A DNA stretch of 64,000 bases from NCBI RefSeq assembly GCF_026625045.1, contig NZ_CP113089.1, positions 682,001 through 746,000 of the forward strand. The letters are read 5' to 3'. Source of the stretch: Microcella daejeonensis (lineage in GTDB: Bacteria; Actinomycetota; Actinomycetes; Actinomycetales; Microbacteriaceae). Position 1 is the first letter of the stretch. Each line of letters opens with the position of its first letter. Made by a program: the position numbers and the translations under genes. Shown here piece after piece: positions 17,212 through 31,264 of this stretch. The notes under the pieces are model-generated. The model saw nothing but the letters and a program-made list of their open reading frames with translations, was not told where the DNA came from and ran no database searches.

Positions 17212-18357
17212 CTACCCGGCGGCGCGGCGGCCGAGGGCGAGCCGGTCGGGCTTGCCGGAGGGGAGCAGGGGCAGGGCATCCACCGTGATGATGCGATCGG
17301 GCCGCGCCTCGGGCGGCAGCACGGCCCCCACGGCGCGGCGCAGGGCGGCGAGCTCGGGCCGGGCGGTCGTGACGACCACCGGCACCTCGCCCCACTCGGG
17401 GTGGTGGCCGGCGACGACGACCGCGTCGGTGAGCCCGGGCTGCTCGCGCACGATGCGCTCGACGTCGCCGAGCCGCACCTTGAGTCCGCCGGTGACGATC
17501 GTGTCGTCGATGCGCCCGGTGACGCGCAGCACCCCGTCGACGAGCTCGCCGGCGTCGTCGGTGCGGTACCAGCGCTGGTCGTCGGCCTCGACGAAGGCGC
17601 GCTCGGTGCGGGCCGGGTCGCCCAGGTAGTACTCGGCGAGCGTCGGCCCGCCGAGCTCGATGCGGCCCTCGGCCGAGAGACGGATCTGGGTCTGCCCGAT
17701 CGGCCGGCCGTCGTAGACGACTCCGCCGCAGGTCTCGCTCGAGCCGTAGGTGCGGGTCAGGCGCCAGCCGAGCGCGAGCGCCCGGGCGATGAGGGGGGCG
17801 GGGGTCGACTGGCCGCCGACGAGGATGCGCGCGAAGCCGCCGATCGCCGTCTGCAGCGCGTGATCGCCCTGGGCGGATGCCCGCTCGGCCTCATCGACGA
17901 GGCGCAGCAGCTGCGCGGGCACGAGCGCGGTGTACCGCGTGCGCTCGGTCATGCGGTCGATGGCGGCGAGCACGGTCGCCGCGTCCATGCGGCCCGGCGG
18001 CACGACGACCGGGGTGGTGCCGCTCGCGATGGAGCGGGCGAGCACGTTGATGCCGGCGATGTAGTGCACGGGCAGGGCGAGCAGCCACTGACCGGGCTCG
18101 CCGAGTGCGCCGTCGGCGGCGGCCGCGCTCGCCAGCACGGCGTCGGCACTGAGGGCGACGCGCTTCGGCGCCCCCGTCGAGCCGCTGGTCTCGACGACGA
18201 GCGCGATGCGCTTCTCGACCTCGAGCGGGGCGGTCGACACGGGGTTCGCTCCCCCGCCGCGGAACAGCACGGCCGGTCCGCCGCCCAGCGCCTCGCGCAG
18301 CGCGAGCAGGCACGCCAGCGGATCGCTCGAATCGATGACGGAGAGGGGGCGGCTCAT
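17212..18357 (-). CDS. menE: o-succinylbenzoate-CoA ligase
   Basis: Acyl-adenylate enzyme activating o-succinylbenzoate with CoA and ATP. 381 residues, short for the ANL superfamily as in other actinobacterial MenE. The P-loop T-S-G-S-T-G-A-P-K is near residue 54, the A5-type motif T-Y-G-S-S-E-T-C-G near residue 200, and Y-R-T-D-D near residue 262. The C-terminal lysine loop L-P-S-G-K-P-D-R is near residue 370. The ATG has TAGCGT 7 nt upstream on the minus strand. It precedes menA in a two-gene unit. Confidence 0.93.
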   Translation of the reverse strand: MSRPLSVIDSSDPLACLLALREALGGGPAVLFRGGGANPVSTAPLEVEKRIALVVETSGSTGAPKRVALSADAVLASAAAADGALGEPGQWLLALPVHYIAGINVLARSIASGTTPVVVPPGRMDAATVLAAIDRMTERTRYTALVPAQLLRLVDEAERASAQGDHALQTAIGGFARILVGGQSTPAPLIARALALGWRLTRTYGSSETCGGVVYDGRPIGQTQIRLSAEGRIELGGPTLAEYYLGDPARTERAFVEADDQRWYRTDDAGELVDGVLRVTGRIDDTIVTGGLKVRLGDVERIVREQPGLTDAVVVAGHHPEWGEVPVVVTTARPELAALRRAVGAVLPPEARPDRIITVDALPLLPSGKPDRLALGRRAAG

Positions 18358-18416
18358 GGTGCCGACGCTAGCGCGGGCGGGTGGGCGCCCGCTCGGGGTG
18401 CGGCACGCGGCGCGGC

Positions 18417-18989
18417 TCAGCGCTCGGGGACGAGGCGCTCGACGAGAAGGGCGACGGCGGCATCGGCATCCAGTCGGGCGCCCATCGACGGGCCGAGCTC
18501 GTCGAGCAGCAGCCCCTCGATCGCCCAGTGCAGCAGCGCGACCTCGTCCTCGCCGCCGGGCAGGCCGCCCGCCGCGTGGTACTCGACGTCGAAGCGGTAC
18601 GCCCGGGCGAGGGTGGGCTGCAGCAGGGCCGCGAGCTCGGCCGAGCGGGTCGCCTCGAGCCGCAGCTCCATGAGGGCGATGAGCATGGCCGGCTCGGCGC
18701 GCACCCGCCGCACGATGTCGCGCATGTACTCGGTGAAGAGCGCCCGGGTGGGCGGCTGCGCCTCGAGCGCGCGCAGCACCGCCGGGTCGGGCTGCAGGCG
18801 CACGTAGACGCGCTCGGCGATCGCCGCGAGCAGGGCGGCGCGGCTAGGGAAGTAGTTCGACGTGGTGCCGCCCGGCACCGCGGCCCGCGCATCGACCGCG
18901 CGGTGGGTGAGGCCGCGCAGGCCGCTGTCGGCGAGCACGGCGAGCGCCGCATCGCTGAGCTCATCGCGTCGAGCGGGGTTCTTCGCCAC
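18417..18989 (-). CDS. TetR-family repressor
   Basis: 190 residues from GTG 18987-18989. An in-frame ATG at 19007 or 19040 is possible but adds non-family residues. The N-terminal helix-turn-helix reads H-R-A-V-D-A-R-A-A-V-P-G-G-T-T-S-N-Y-F. The rest is an all-helical ligand domain. It is divergent from the reductase-like gene at 19064, and the 75-bp gap carries a 25-bp palindrome, so repression of that gene and of itself is likely. Ligand unknown. Confidence 0.85.
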   Translation of the reverse strand: MAKNPARRDELSDAALAVLADSGLRGLTHRAVDARAAVPGGTTSNYFPSRAALLAAIAERVYVRLQPDPAVLRALEAQPPTRALFTEYMRDIVRRVRAEPAMLIALMELRLEATRSAELAALLQPTLARAYRFDVEYHAAGGLPGGEDEVALLHWAIEGLLLDELGPSMGARLDADAAVALLVERLVPER

Positions 18990-19017
18990 GGGACCACGGT
19001 AGAGCATCCACCACAGA

Positions 19018-19042
19018 TGTTGTAGTTTGGCAGACCACAACA
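19018..19042. promoter_or_regulatory. TetR operator between divergent genes
   Basis: 25-bp imperfect palindrome with outer arms TGTTGT and ACAACA and further symmetric positions inside (only two mismatched pairs). It sits upstream of both the TetR gene and the reductase-like gene, the usual place for an autoregulatory operator. Confidence 0.6.
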
Positions 19043-19063
19043 GCCGTAGTGAAAGGGGCGCGG

Positions 19064-19645
19064 ATGCGCGAGCTCATCTACTTCATCGCCACGAGCATCG
19101 ACGGGCGGATCGCCGACGGCGACGGCGCCACCGACGGCTTCTCGGCCGACCCGGAGCTCTACGCGGCCCTCGCGCGCGAGGTGCCCGAATCCATCCCGGC
19201 GCACCTGCGCGAAGCGCTCGGGGCACGACTCGACCCGGCCCGCGCGCGCTGGACGACCGTGATCATGGGGCGGCGCACCTACCAGCCGGCCCTCGACGCG
19301 GGCATCGCGAGCCCCTATGCCCCGCTCGAGCAGATCGTCGTCTCGCGCACCCTGCGGCCGAGCGGCGCGGAGGGCGAGCCCCGGTTCGCGAGCGACCCCG
19401 TGGCCGTGGTGCGGGAGCTGCGCGAGCGCGAGGGCGGCGGCATCTGGCTGTGCGGCGGCGGCGAGCTCGCCGGCGCGCTCGCCGATGAGATCGATCGACT
19501 CATCGTGAAGGTCAACCCCGTGCTGCTCGGCGACGGCGTGCCGCTCGTCGGCGGGCCGGCGATGCCCGGGCCGTGGCGGCTCGAGAGCACGCGCACCCTG
19601 CCGGGCGGCGTCGTGATGACCGAGTACGTGCGGGCGCGCGGCTGA
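19064..19645 (+). CDS. dihydrofolate reductase / RibD C-terminal family protein
   Basis: 193-residue NADPH-dependent reductase-like protein of the DHFR/RibD-C superfamily, close to the YyaP/YwjB subgroup whose substrates are unknown. It starts M-R-E-L-I-Y-F-I-A-T-S-I-D-G, has V-I-M-G-R-R-T-Y near residue 66 (cofactor binding) and G-G-G-E-L-A-G near residue 130. ATG 19064 is preferred over 19049 because GAAAGGGG lies at optimal spacing. It is probably controlled by the divergent TetR. Converges on menB with a 9-nt gap. Confidence 0.85.
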   Translation: MRELIYFIATSIDGRIADGDGATDGFSADPELYAALAREVPESIPAHLREALGARLDPARARWTTVIMGRRTYQPALDAGIASPYAPLEQIVVSRTLRPSGAEGEPRFASDPVAVVRELREREGGGIWLCGGGELAGALADEIDRLIVKVNPVLLGDGVPLVGGPAMPGPWRLESTRTLPGGVVMTEYVRARG

Positions 19646-19654
19646 CCGCACGGC

Positions 19655-20569
19655 TCAGTACTGCCAGGGGTACGGCGACCAGTCCGGTGCGCGCTTCTGC
19701 AGGAACGAGTCGCGGCCCTCGACGGCCTCGTCGGTGCCGTAGGCGAGCCGGGTGGCCTCGCCGGCGAAGAGCTGCTGGCCGACCATCCCGTCGTCGGGAA
19801 GGTTCATCGCGTACTTGAGCATGCGGATGGCCGTCGGGCTCTTCGTCAGCACCGTCTCGGCCCAGTCGAGCGCCGTGGCCTCGAGCTCGGCGTGCGGCAC
19901 GACGGCGTTGACGGTGCCCATGTCGTAGGCGCGCTGCGCGTCGTACTCGCGGGCGAGGAAGAAGATCTCGCGCGCGACCTTCTGGCCGACCTGCTTGGCC
20001 AGGTAGGCGCTGCCGTAGCCGGCGTCGAAGGATCCGACGTCGGCGTCGGTCTGCTTGAAGCGGGCGTGCTCGCGGCTCGCGATCGTGAGGTCGCAGACGA
20101 CGTGCAGCGAGTGGCCGCCGCCGGCGGCCCAGCCGGGCACGACCGCGATGACGACCTTCGGCATGAAGCGGATGAGGCGCTGCACCTCGAGGATGTGCAG
20201 GCGGCTCGCGCGGGCCGGGTCGACCGTCTCGGCCGTCTCGCCCTCGGCGTACTGGTAGCCGCTGCGCCCGCGGATGCGCTGGTCGCCGCCCGAGCAGAAG
20301 GCCCAGCCGCCGTCCTTGCCGCTCGGCCCGTTGCCGGTGAGCAGCACGGCCCCGATGCGCGGATCCTGCCGCGCGTCGTCGAGCGCGCGGTACAGCTCGT
20401 CGACCGTGTGCGGGCGGAACGCGTTGCGCACCTCGGGCCGGTCGAACGCGATGCGCGCGATGCGGCCCGTCGTGTCGAGGTGGTAGGTGATGTCGGTGAG
20501 CTCGCCGATGCGCTCGGCCGGGCGCCAGCGCTCCGGGTCGAACAGCTCGGAGACGGGGGACTCTGCCAT
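19655..20569 (-). CDS. menB: 1,4-dihydroxy-2-naphthoyl-CoA synthase
   Basis: Crotonase-fold enzyme cyclising o-succinylbenzoyl-CoA to DHNA-CoA. 304 residues. F-C-S-G-G-D-Q-R-I-R-G near residue 92 supplies the oxyanion/active-site loop, and V-P-G-W-A-A-G-G-G-H-S-L near residue 145 the second oxyanion Gly. D-A-G-Y-G-S near residue 180 and the C-terminal P-D-W-S-P-Y-P-W are MenB-specific. ATG with TAGGCT box (plus-strand 20576-20581) 6 nt upstream. Divergent from menC by only 42 bp. Confidence 0.95.
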   Translation of the reverse strand: MAESPVSELFDPERWRPAERIGELTDITYHLDTTGRIARIAFDRPEVRNAFRPHTVDELYRALDDARQDPRIGAVLLTGNGPSGKDGGWAFCSGGDQRIRGRSGYQYAEGETAETVDPARASRLHILEVQRLIRFMPKVVIAVVPGWAAGGGHSLHVVCDLTIASREHARFKQTDADVGSFDAGYGSAYLAKQVGQKVAREIFFLAREYDAQRAYDMGTVNAVVPHAELEATALDWAETVLTKSPTAIRMLKYAMNLPDDGMVGQQLFAGEATRLAYGTDEAVEGRDSFLQKRAPDWSPYPWQY

Positions 20570-20611
20570 GCCGCCAGCCTAGGCCGCGCGGCGGGGGTGC
20601 AGACTGGGCGC

Positions 20612-21622
20612 ATGCGCCCGACGATGGATGCCCCGCCCCCGCTCGAGACGGTGCTCGCCGTGGCGCACGTCGTCTCCATCCCGCTCGTCACGCGGTTCCG
20701 CGGGGTGACGCACCGCGAGGCGGTGCTGCTGCGCGGCCCCGCCGGGTGGAGCGAGTTCAGCCCCTTCCTCGAGTACGACGACGCCGAGGCGGCGACGTGG
20801 CTGGCCGCGGCCCTCGACGACGGCTGGCACGACTCGGAGGCGCCGGTGCTGCGGGAGAGCATCCCGGTGAATGCGACGCTGCCCGCCGTCGCGCCCGACG
20901 CGATCGCCGGGATCCTCGCCCGCTACGGCGCCTGCCGCACCGTCAAGATCAAGGTCGCCGAGGCCGGGCAGACCCTCGCCGACGACGTCGAGCGCGTGCG
21001 GGAGACGCGCATCATGCTCGGCGCCGCCGGGCGGATCCGGCTCGATGCGAACGGCGGCTGGAACCTCGACGAGGCCGAGCACGCCCTGCGCGCGCTCGAG
21101 CAGTTCGATCTCGAGTACGTCGAGCAGCCCTGCGCGAGCGTCGAGGAGCTCGCCGAGCTGCGGCGCCGCGTGCATCGGCTCGGCATCCCGATCGCCGCCG
21201 ATGAGAGCGTGCGCAAGGCCGAGGACCCGCTCGCGGTCGCCCGCGCCGGCGCCGCCGATCTGCTCGTCATCAAGGCCGCGCCGCTCGGCGGCATCGACCG
21301 CGCGCTCGCCATCGTCGCCGAGGCCGGGCTGCCGGCCGTCGTCTCGAGCGCTCTCGACACGAGCGTCGGCCTCTCGATGGGCGCGCGCCTCGCCGCCCGC
21401 CTGCCCGCGCTCGAGTACGACTGCGGGCTCGGCACCGGGGCGCTGCTCGCCGACGACGTCGCCGTCGAGCGCGTGGCCCCCGTCGACGGCGCGATCGACA
21501 TCGGCCGCGTCGACATCGATGAGGATGCCCTGCGCCGGCTCGCCGCCCCCGGCCCGCGCGCCGCCTGGTGGCGCGCCCGCCTCGAGCGCTGCCACGCGCT
21601 GCTCGGCACCGACCCGGTCTAG
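20612..21622 (+). CDS. menC: o-succinylbenzoate synthase
   Basis: Enolase-superfamily dehydratase forming o-succinylbenzoate from SHCHC. 336 residues. Catalytic K-I-K near residue 113; metal ligands in R-L-D-A-N-G-G-W (Asp), Y-V-E-Q-P (Glu) and A-A-D-E-S (Asp/Glu); final catalytic Lys in L-V-I-K-A-A-P-L-G-G. The ATG at 20612 follows a weak CAGACT box by 6 nt; Met5 at 20624 is an alternative start. The upstream open frame is antisense to menB and is not coding. Confidence 0.92.
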   Translation: MRPTMDAPPPLETVLAVAHVVSIPLVTRFRGVTHREAVLLRGPAGWSEFSPFLEYDDAEAATWLAAALDDGWHDSEAPVLRESIPVNATLPAVAPDAIAGILARYGACRTVKIKVAEAGQTLADDVERVRETRIMLGAAGRIRLDANGGWNLDEAEHALRALEQFDLEYVEQPCASVEELAELRRRVHRLGIPIAADESVRKAEDPLAVARAGAADLLVIKAAPLGGIDRALAIVAEAGLPAVVSSALDTSVGLSMGARLAARLPALEYDCGLGTGALLADDVAVERVAPVDGAIDIGRVDIDEDALRRLAAPGPRAAWWRARLERCHALLGTDPV

Positions 21623-21632
21623 CCGGAGCGGC

Positions 21633-27866
<6,234 letters not shown>

Positions 27867-27942
27867 CGTCGACTCCGTCTTCCGGGCACTGCAGCGTGCC
27901 GCTGACCAACGAGAGCCGACGCTATCGGCCGGGAACGGCGTG

Positions 27943-27956
27943 TGCAACCGTTTGCA
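27943..27956. promoter_or_regulatory. LacI-type operator upstream of amylopullulanase
   Basis: TGCAACCGTTTGCA reads as TGCAAACGGTTGCA on the minus strand, the CG-centred palindrome bound by LacI/MalR-family sugar regulators. It lies about 77 bp before the amylopullulanase start codon. Confidence 0.6.
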
Positions 27957-27987
27957 GGCACATCCCTCCCGCGGGGGTCGAATTCCT

Positions 27988-28079
27988 GTGGAACGGGGAC
28001 CGACCGTTCCACCTCGCGATCCACACGATCGCCGGAATTCCGGGGATGTCGGTTCCACACGTCGTGCGGAACCGGTTCC
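27988..28079. promoter_or_regulatory. cluster of GGAAC palindromes
   Basis: Three further inverted repeats occur in 92 bp: perfect 9-bp arms GTGGAACGG and CCGTTCCAC around 7 nt (27988-28012); a 23-bp palindrome beginning GGTTCC and ending GGAACC (28051-28073); and GGAACCGGTTCC (28068-28079) overlapping it. All share the half-site GGAAC, so they probably bind one regulator in several copies. Together with the LacI-type site they fill the roughly 280-bp gap before the repeats at 28147; no gene is visible in it. Confidence 0.5.
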
Positions 28080-28146
28080 AGAAACGGGGGTGGGCGCGGC
28101 GAGAGCAGGCGGTTCGGCGCCGGCGAGGGCGCACGGCCGGCCGGGG

Positions 28147-28267
28147 CTCAGCGACGACGTGCGAACCCCCGCAGCTCGGGCTCAGGGGCGACGAGCGACC
28201 CCAGCAGCGCGGGGTCAGGGGCGACGTGCGACCCCAGCAGCGCGGGCTCAGGGGCGACGTGCGACCA
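28147..28267. repeat. 33-34-bp tandem repeat copying the methyltransferase 3' end
   Basis: Units start at 28147, 28181, 28214 and 28247 (34, 33, 33 bp, last one partial). Units 2 and 3 differ at two positions. Unit 4 contains the last codons and TGA of the methyltransferase gene, and each outer unit keeps that TGA. The array is therefore an amplified copy of the gene terminus. Confidence 0.85.
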
Positions 28268-28772
28268 CGGCCGAGCCCTCGGCCGCGACGACCTCGCGCT
28301 CGACGAGGAACCCGCCCGAGGCGAGGTTCGCCGCGACGCTCGCGAGGGTCGCCCGGGCGCGGGTGGGCGAGCCCGTCGGGTCGGCGCCGTAGGCCACGAC
28401 GAGCGGCGCGCCCGGAGCGAGGGCGCGCATGAGCGCCGCCGACTCGCGCAGGGCCATCGTCATCCAGAAGGCGTTGACGTTGACGCCGAACGCCGCATCG
28501 ACCGAGGCCTCGGGCAGCTCGAGCGCCGCGAGCTCGACGTCGAGCAGGGTGACCCGGCCCTCGGCGAGCTCGTCGGCCAGCCGCAGGCCGATGCGGGCGA
28601 CCGCGGTGGCGCTGCGGTCGACGACGACGACCCGGGCGGCGGGGTCGTTCGCGAGAACCTGGGCTGATCCGGCACCCGTGCCCGCGCCGAACTCGAGGAC
28701 GGTCGCGCCGGCGGGAGCCGCCAGCAGGTCGACCGCGAAACGGTGGCGGTTCTCGCTCGGCTCGCCGGGCAT
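28248..28772 (-). CDS. class I SAM-dependent methyltransferase
   Basis: 174 residues. The Rossmann core has motif I V-L-E-F-G-A-G-T-G-A-G near residue 25, the acidic V-V-V-V-D-R-S for ribose binding near residue 50, and the late beta-strand G-G-F-L-V-E-R-E-V-V. No membrane segment. It starts 17 nt after the ccsB stop and is likely cotranscribed with it. Substrate unknown; it is short for the class and has no obvious substrate domain. The final codons (V-A-R-R-P) and stop lie inside the tandem repeat. Confidence 0.8.
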   Translation of the reverse strand: MPGEPSENRHRFAVDLLAAPAGATVLEFGAGTGAGSAQVLANDPAARVVVVDRSATAVARIGLRLADELAEGRVTLLDVELAALELPEASVDAAFGVNVNAFWMTMALRESAALMRALAPGAPLVVAYGADPTGSPTRARATLASVAANLASGGFLVEREVVAAEGSAVVARRP

Positions 28773-28788
28773 CCCCTCGCCCTCGCCC

Positions 28789-29805
28789 CTACTCGGTGAG
28801 GCCGCTGTAGGCGTGCAGACCCTTGAAGAAGATGTTGACGACGCCGTAGTTGAACAGCACCGCGCTGAAGCCGATGATCGCGAGCCAGGCCGAGCGGGTG
28901 CCGCGCCAGCCGCGCGTCGCGCGGGCGTGGATGTAGCCGGCGAAGAGCACCCAGATGATGAAGGTCCAGACCTCCTTGGTGTCCCAGCCCCAGTAGCGGC
29001 CCCAGGCGCGCTCGGCCCAGATGGCGCCGGCGATGAGGGTGAAGGTCCAGAACACGAAGCCGACGACGTTGACCCGGTAGGCGAGCGATTCGAGCGTGGA
29101 TGCCCCGGGCAGGGTGCGCACGAAGCTCAGGCCCTCGGCCTTCGACGCGGCGGCGCGCGAGCGCAGCAGCTGCATGATCGAGAGCCCCGCGCCGATGGCG
29201 AAGAAGCCGGTGGCGAGGCTCGCGACGAGCACGTGGATCACGAGCCAGGCCGACTGCAGGGCCGGCGGCGTCGGCACCACGTCGACGTAGAAGTTGACGG
29301 TCACGACGCCGAGCGCGAGCAGCGCGAACCCGGTGATGTAGGCGCCGAGGAACCGCACGTCGCGCCAGATCTGCACGAGCAGGAACGTCATGACGGCCAT
29401 GGCGGTCGCGGTGAGACCGAACTCGAACATGTTCGACCACGGCACCCGCTCGGCGGCGAGGCCGCGGGTGACGACGGCGCCCATGTGCAGCACGAAGGCC
29501 AGCAGCGTCAGGGCGAAGGCGGCCTTCTGGTAGCGCGTGCCGCCGGTACCGGCGTCCTTCTCGCGGGCGGAGACGACCGGGCGGTCGAGCACCGCGGTGC
29601 CGCGCGACCCGATGGATGCTGCGCTCCCGCCCTGCGCGGCGCTCGCGGTCGTCGAGGCGGCGGCCGGCGCGGCGGCCTGCCCGCTCGTGCGCCCCGTCGC
29701 GGCGGAGCGCTTCGCGAGGTCGAGCGTGAAGAGGATGAACGCGATGGTGTAGACGCCCATGGCCGAGTAGACGGCGACGAGCGAGTAGGCGACGAGGTTC
29801 TCCAT
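28789..29805 (-). CDS. ccsB: cytochrome c synthase subunit CcsB/ResC (CcsA family)
   Basis: Heme-handling membrane subunit of System II cytochrome c maturation; with ResB it exports heme and attaches it to apocytochrome c. 338 residues with about eight helices. The Trp-rich WWD motif W-G-R-Y-W-G-W-D-T-K-E-V-W-T near residue 263 is diagnostic. Histidines in V-I-H-V-L near residue 195 and in Y-I-H-A-R-A-T-R are probable heme ligands. Residues 33-75 are a Ser/Ala-rich insertion between the first helices. ATG 29805 is the only start giving a normal first helix; TACCAT lies 9 nt upstream on the minus strand. Confidence 0.93.
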   Translation of the reverse strand: MENLVAYSLVAVYSAMGVYTIAFILFTLDLAKRSAATGRTSGQAAAPAAASTTASAAQGGSAASIGSRGTAVLDRPVVSAREKDAGTGGTRYQKAAFALTLLAFVLHMGAVVTRGLAAERVPWSNMFEFGLTATAMAVMTFLLVQIWRDVRFLGAYITGFALLALGVVTVNFYVDVVPTPPALQSAWLVIHVLVASLATGFFAIGAGLSIMQLLRSRAAASKAEGLSFVRTLPGASTLESLAYRVNVVGFVFWTFTLIAGAIWAERAWGRYWGWDTKEVWTFIIWVLFAGYIHARATRGWRGTRSAWLAIIGFSAVLFNYGVVNIFFKGLHAYSGLTE

Positions 29806-29924
29806 GAGGTCTTCATGGTACGTCGTCGACGCTGAGAGGGCGCGGGGGTCGAGCGGGGGATGCGCCGACGGGATCGGGACGTTCTTCCCTGGTGCCGCCG
29901 AGGTTGCGCGGGCACGCTGATCGG

Positions 29925-30377
29925 GTGACCGCCCTGCTGCTGCGCCTGACGACTCTCGTCGCCGGGCTCGTGCTGCTCGGAGCGGCCCTCGTCGGAGCGG
30001 GCTCGACGGCGACGGCCGCGGCCGCGGCACCCGCGGTGCTGGCCTCGGCGAGCGCGGCGGACTCGCCTTCTGCCGCTGGGTCGTCGACCGAGCCCGCGGC
30101 GGTGTCGGCGGCGGCCGCGGCGGCCGACGCTCCGGCTGCGCTCGCGCTCGATGCCTCGTGCGCCACCTGCGAGGTGCCCGCGCCGGTGCTGCTGCTCGTG
30201 CTGCTCGCGGTCGTCGCGGTGCTCGCGGTGGGCATCCACCGTCTGGTGCTGCGGGCGATGGGCCCGCGCGCACCGGCCGCCGCGCCCCGCGACCTCCCCC
30301 TCGACCGCCGCGCCCTCGCCGCGCGCCGTCGCCCCGCGGCCCCCTCGCTCTCCTCCCTGTCGGTACTGCGCGTCTGA
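29925..30377 (+). CDS. hypothetical small exported/membrane protein
   Basis: 150 residues from GTG 29925. The signal-like N-terminal helix (3-27) is followed by an Ala/Ser-rich stretch. A C-A-T-C pair sits near residue 78, then a second helix V-L-L-L-V-L-L-A-V-V-A-V-L and a basic, Pro-rich tail. No recognised family. It ends 56 nt before the DsbA-like gene on the same strand, and the C-x-x-C may be redox-active, but composition is very biased and it could be a spurious frame. Confidence 0.5.
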   Translation: MTALLLRLTTLVAGLVLLGAALVGAGSTATAAAAAPAVLASASAADSPSAAGSSTEPAAVSAAAAAADAPAALALDASCATCEVPAPVLLLVLLAVVAVLAVGIHRLVLRAMGPRAPAAAPRDLPLDRRALAARRRPAAPSLSSLSVLRV

Positions 30378-30433
30378 TCGTCGGGTTCCACCCCGACCTC
30401 TCGACCACGCACGACCATTCACAGGAGACAGCC

Positions 30434-31153
30434 ATGCCCCGTACGCCCCGCCCGATGACGCCCGCGCAGAAGCGCGCGACGACGGCCCCCGCATCCCCCC
30501 GACGAGCGGCGATCATCGCGATCGCGATCACCGTCGCCCTCGTGACGGCCCTCGCCGCCATCATCGTCACCACGCTGAACCGCCCCGCCCCGCTCGCGCT
30601 CAGGGCGCAGGCCCCGACGGGCGAGCTCGTGACCGCCGAGACGAACCGGCTCAGCGACCCAGCCGAGCCGGCGGTGACGGTCGTCGAGTTCGTCGACTTC
30701 GAGTGCCCCGCCTGCGGCGACTGGCACCCCGTCGTGAGCGACCTCGTCGCGCGCTACGGGGATCGGGTCGAGTTCGCCTACCGGCACCTGCCGCTGCCGG
30801 TGCACGGCAACGCGATCGCGGCGGCGCTCGCCCTCGAGGGAGCGGCGGCGCAGGACGAGGCGACGGCCATGTACGACCTGCTCTACGACACCCAGGCCGA
30901 GTGGGGCGGGCAGGCGGCCGATTCGCAGGCCGGCACGTTCCGCGGGTACGCCGAACAGCTGGGTCTCGACATCGACGCCTACGACGCGGTGGTCGCCGAC
31001 CCGGCGACGCTCGATCGCGTCAGCACCGACGCGGCCGACGCCGGGGCGCTCGGCATCCGCTCGACGCCGACGTTCGTGATCGACGGGGAGGTCGTGACGC
31101 TGAGCTCCTACGACGAGCTCGAGAGCCGCATCGCCGCGGCGCTGGGCGAGTGA
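30434..31153 (+). CDS. DsbA/DsbG-like membrane-anchored thiol oxidoreductase
   Basis: 239 residues: cytoplasmic basic N-terminus, one membrane helix (about 25-47), then an extracytoplasmic thioredoxin fold of the DsbA type. The active site is F-E-C-P-A-C-G (Cys91, Cys94), and the cis-Pro loop is S-T-P-T-F-V-I-D near residue 212. It probably makes or shuffles disulfides in exported proteins. A good Shine-Dalgarno (AGGAG) lies 9 nt before ATG 30434. It sits inside the cytochrome c assembly region but on the opposite strand. Its stop codon lies in a short direct repeat (31150). Confidence 0.88.
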   Translation: MPRTPRPMTPAQKRATTAPASPRRAAIIAIAITVALVTALAAIIVTTLNRPAPLALRAQAPTGELVTAETNRLSDPAEPAVTVVEFVDFECPACGDWHPVVSDLVARYGDRVEFAYRHLPLPVHGNAIAAALALEGAAAQDEATAMYDLLYDTQAEWGGQAADSQAGTFRGYAEQLGLDIDAYDAVVADPATLDRVSTDAADAGALGIRSTPTFVIDGEVVTLSSYDELESRIAAALGE

Positions 31154-31212
31154 GCGGATGCGCGAGGGGCTCGCTGCGGGGTTGAGCCGGTGAGCGGGTG
31201 AGCGGATGCGCG
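31150..31212. repeat. short direct repeat spanning a stop codon
   Basis: GTGAGCGGATGCGCG occurs at 31150-31164, where it includes the TGA of the DsbA-like gene, and again at 31198-31212. Between them GTGAGCGG is repeated in tandem (31190-31205). Confidence 0.6.
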
Positions 31213-31264
31213 GCCGGAGGACAGGCCGGCCGCGCATCCCCCTCGACGGGGCTCGGAGAGCGGC

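Noticed and set aside
28147..28267. A CRISPR-like array
   Set aside because: Units are contiguous tandem repeats with no unique spacers and no cas genes nearby.
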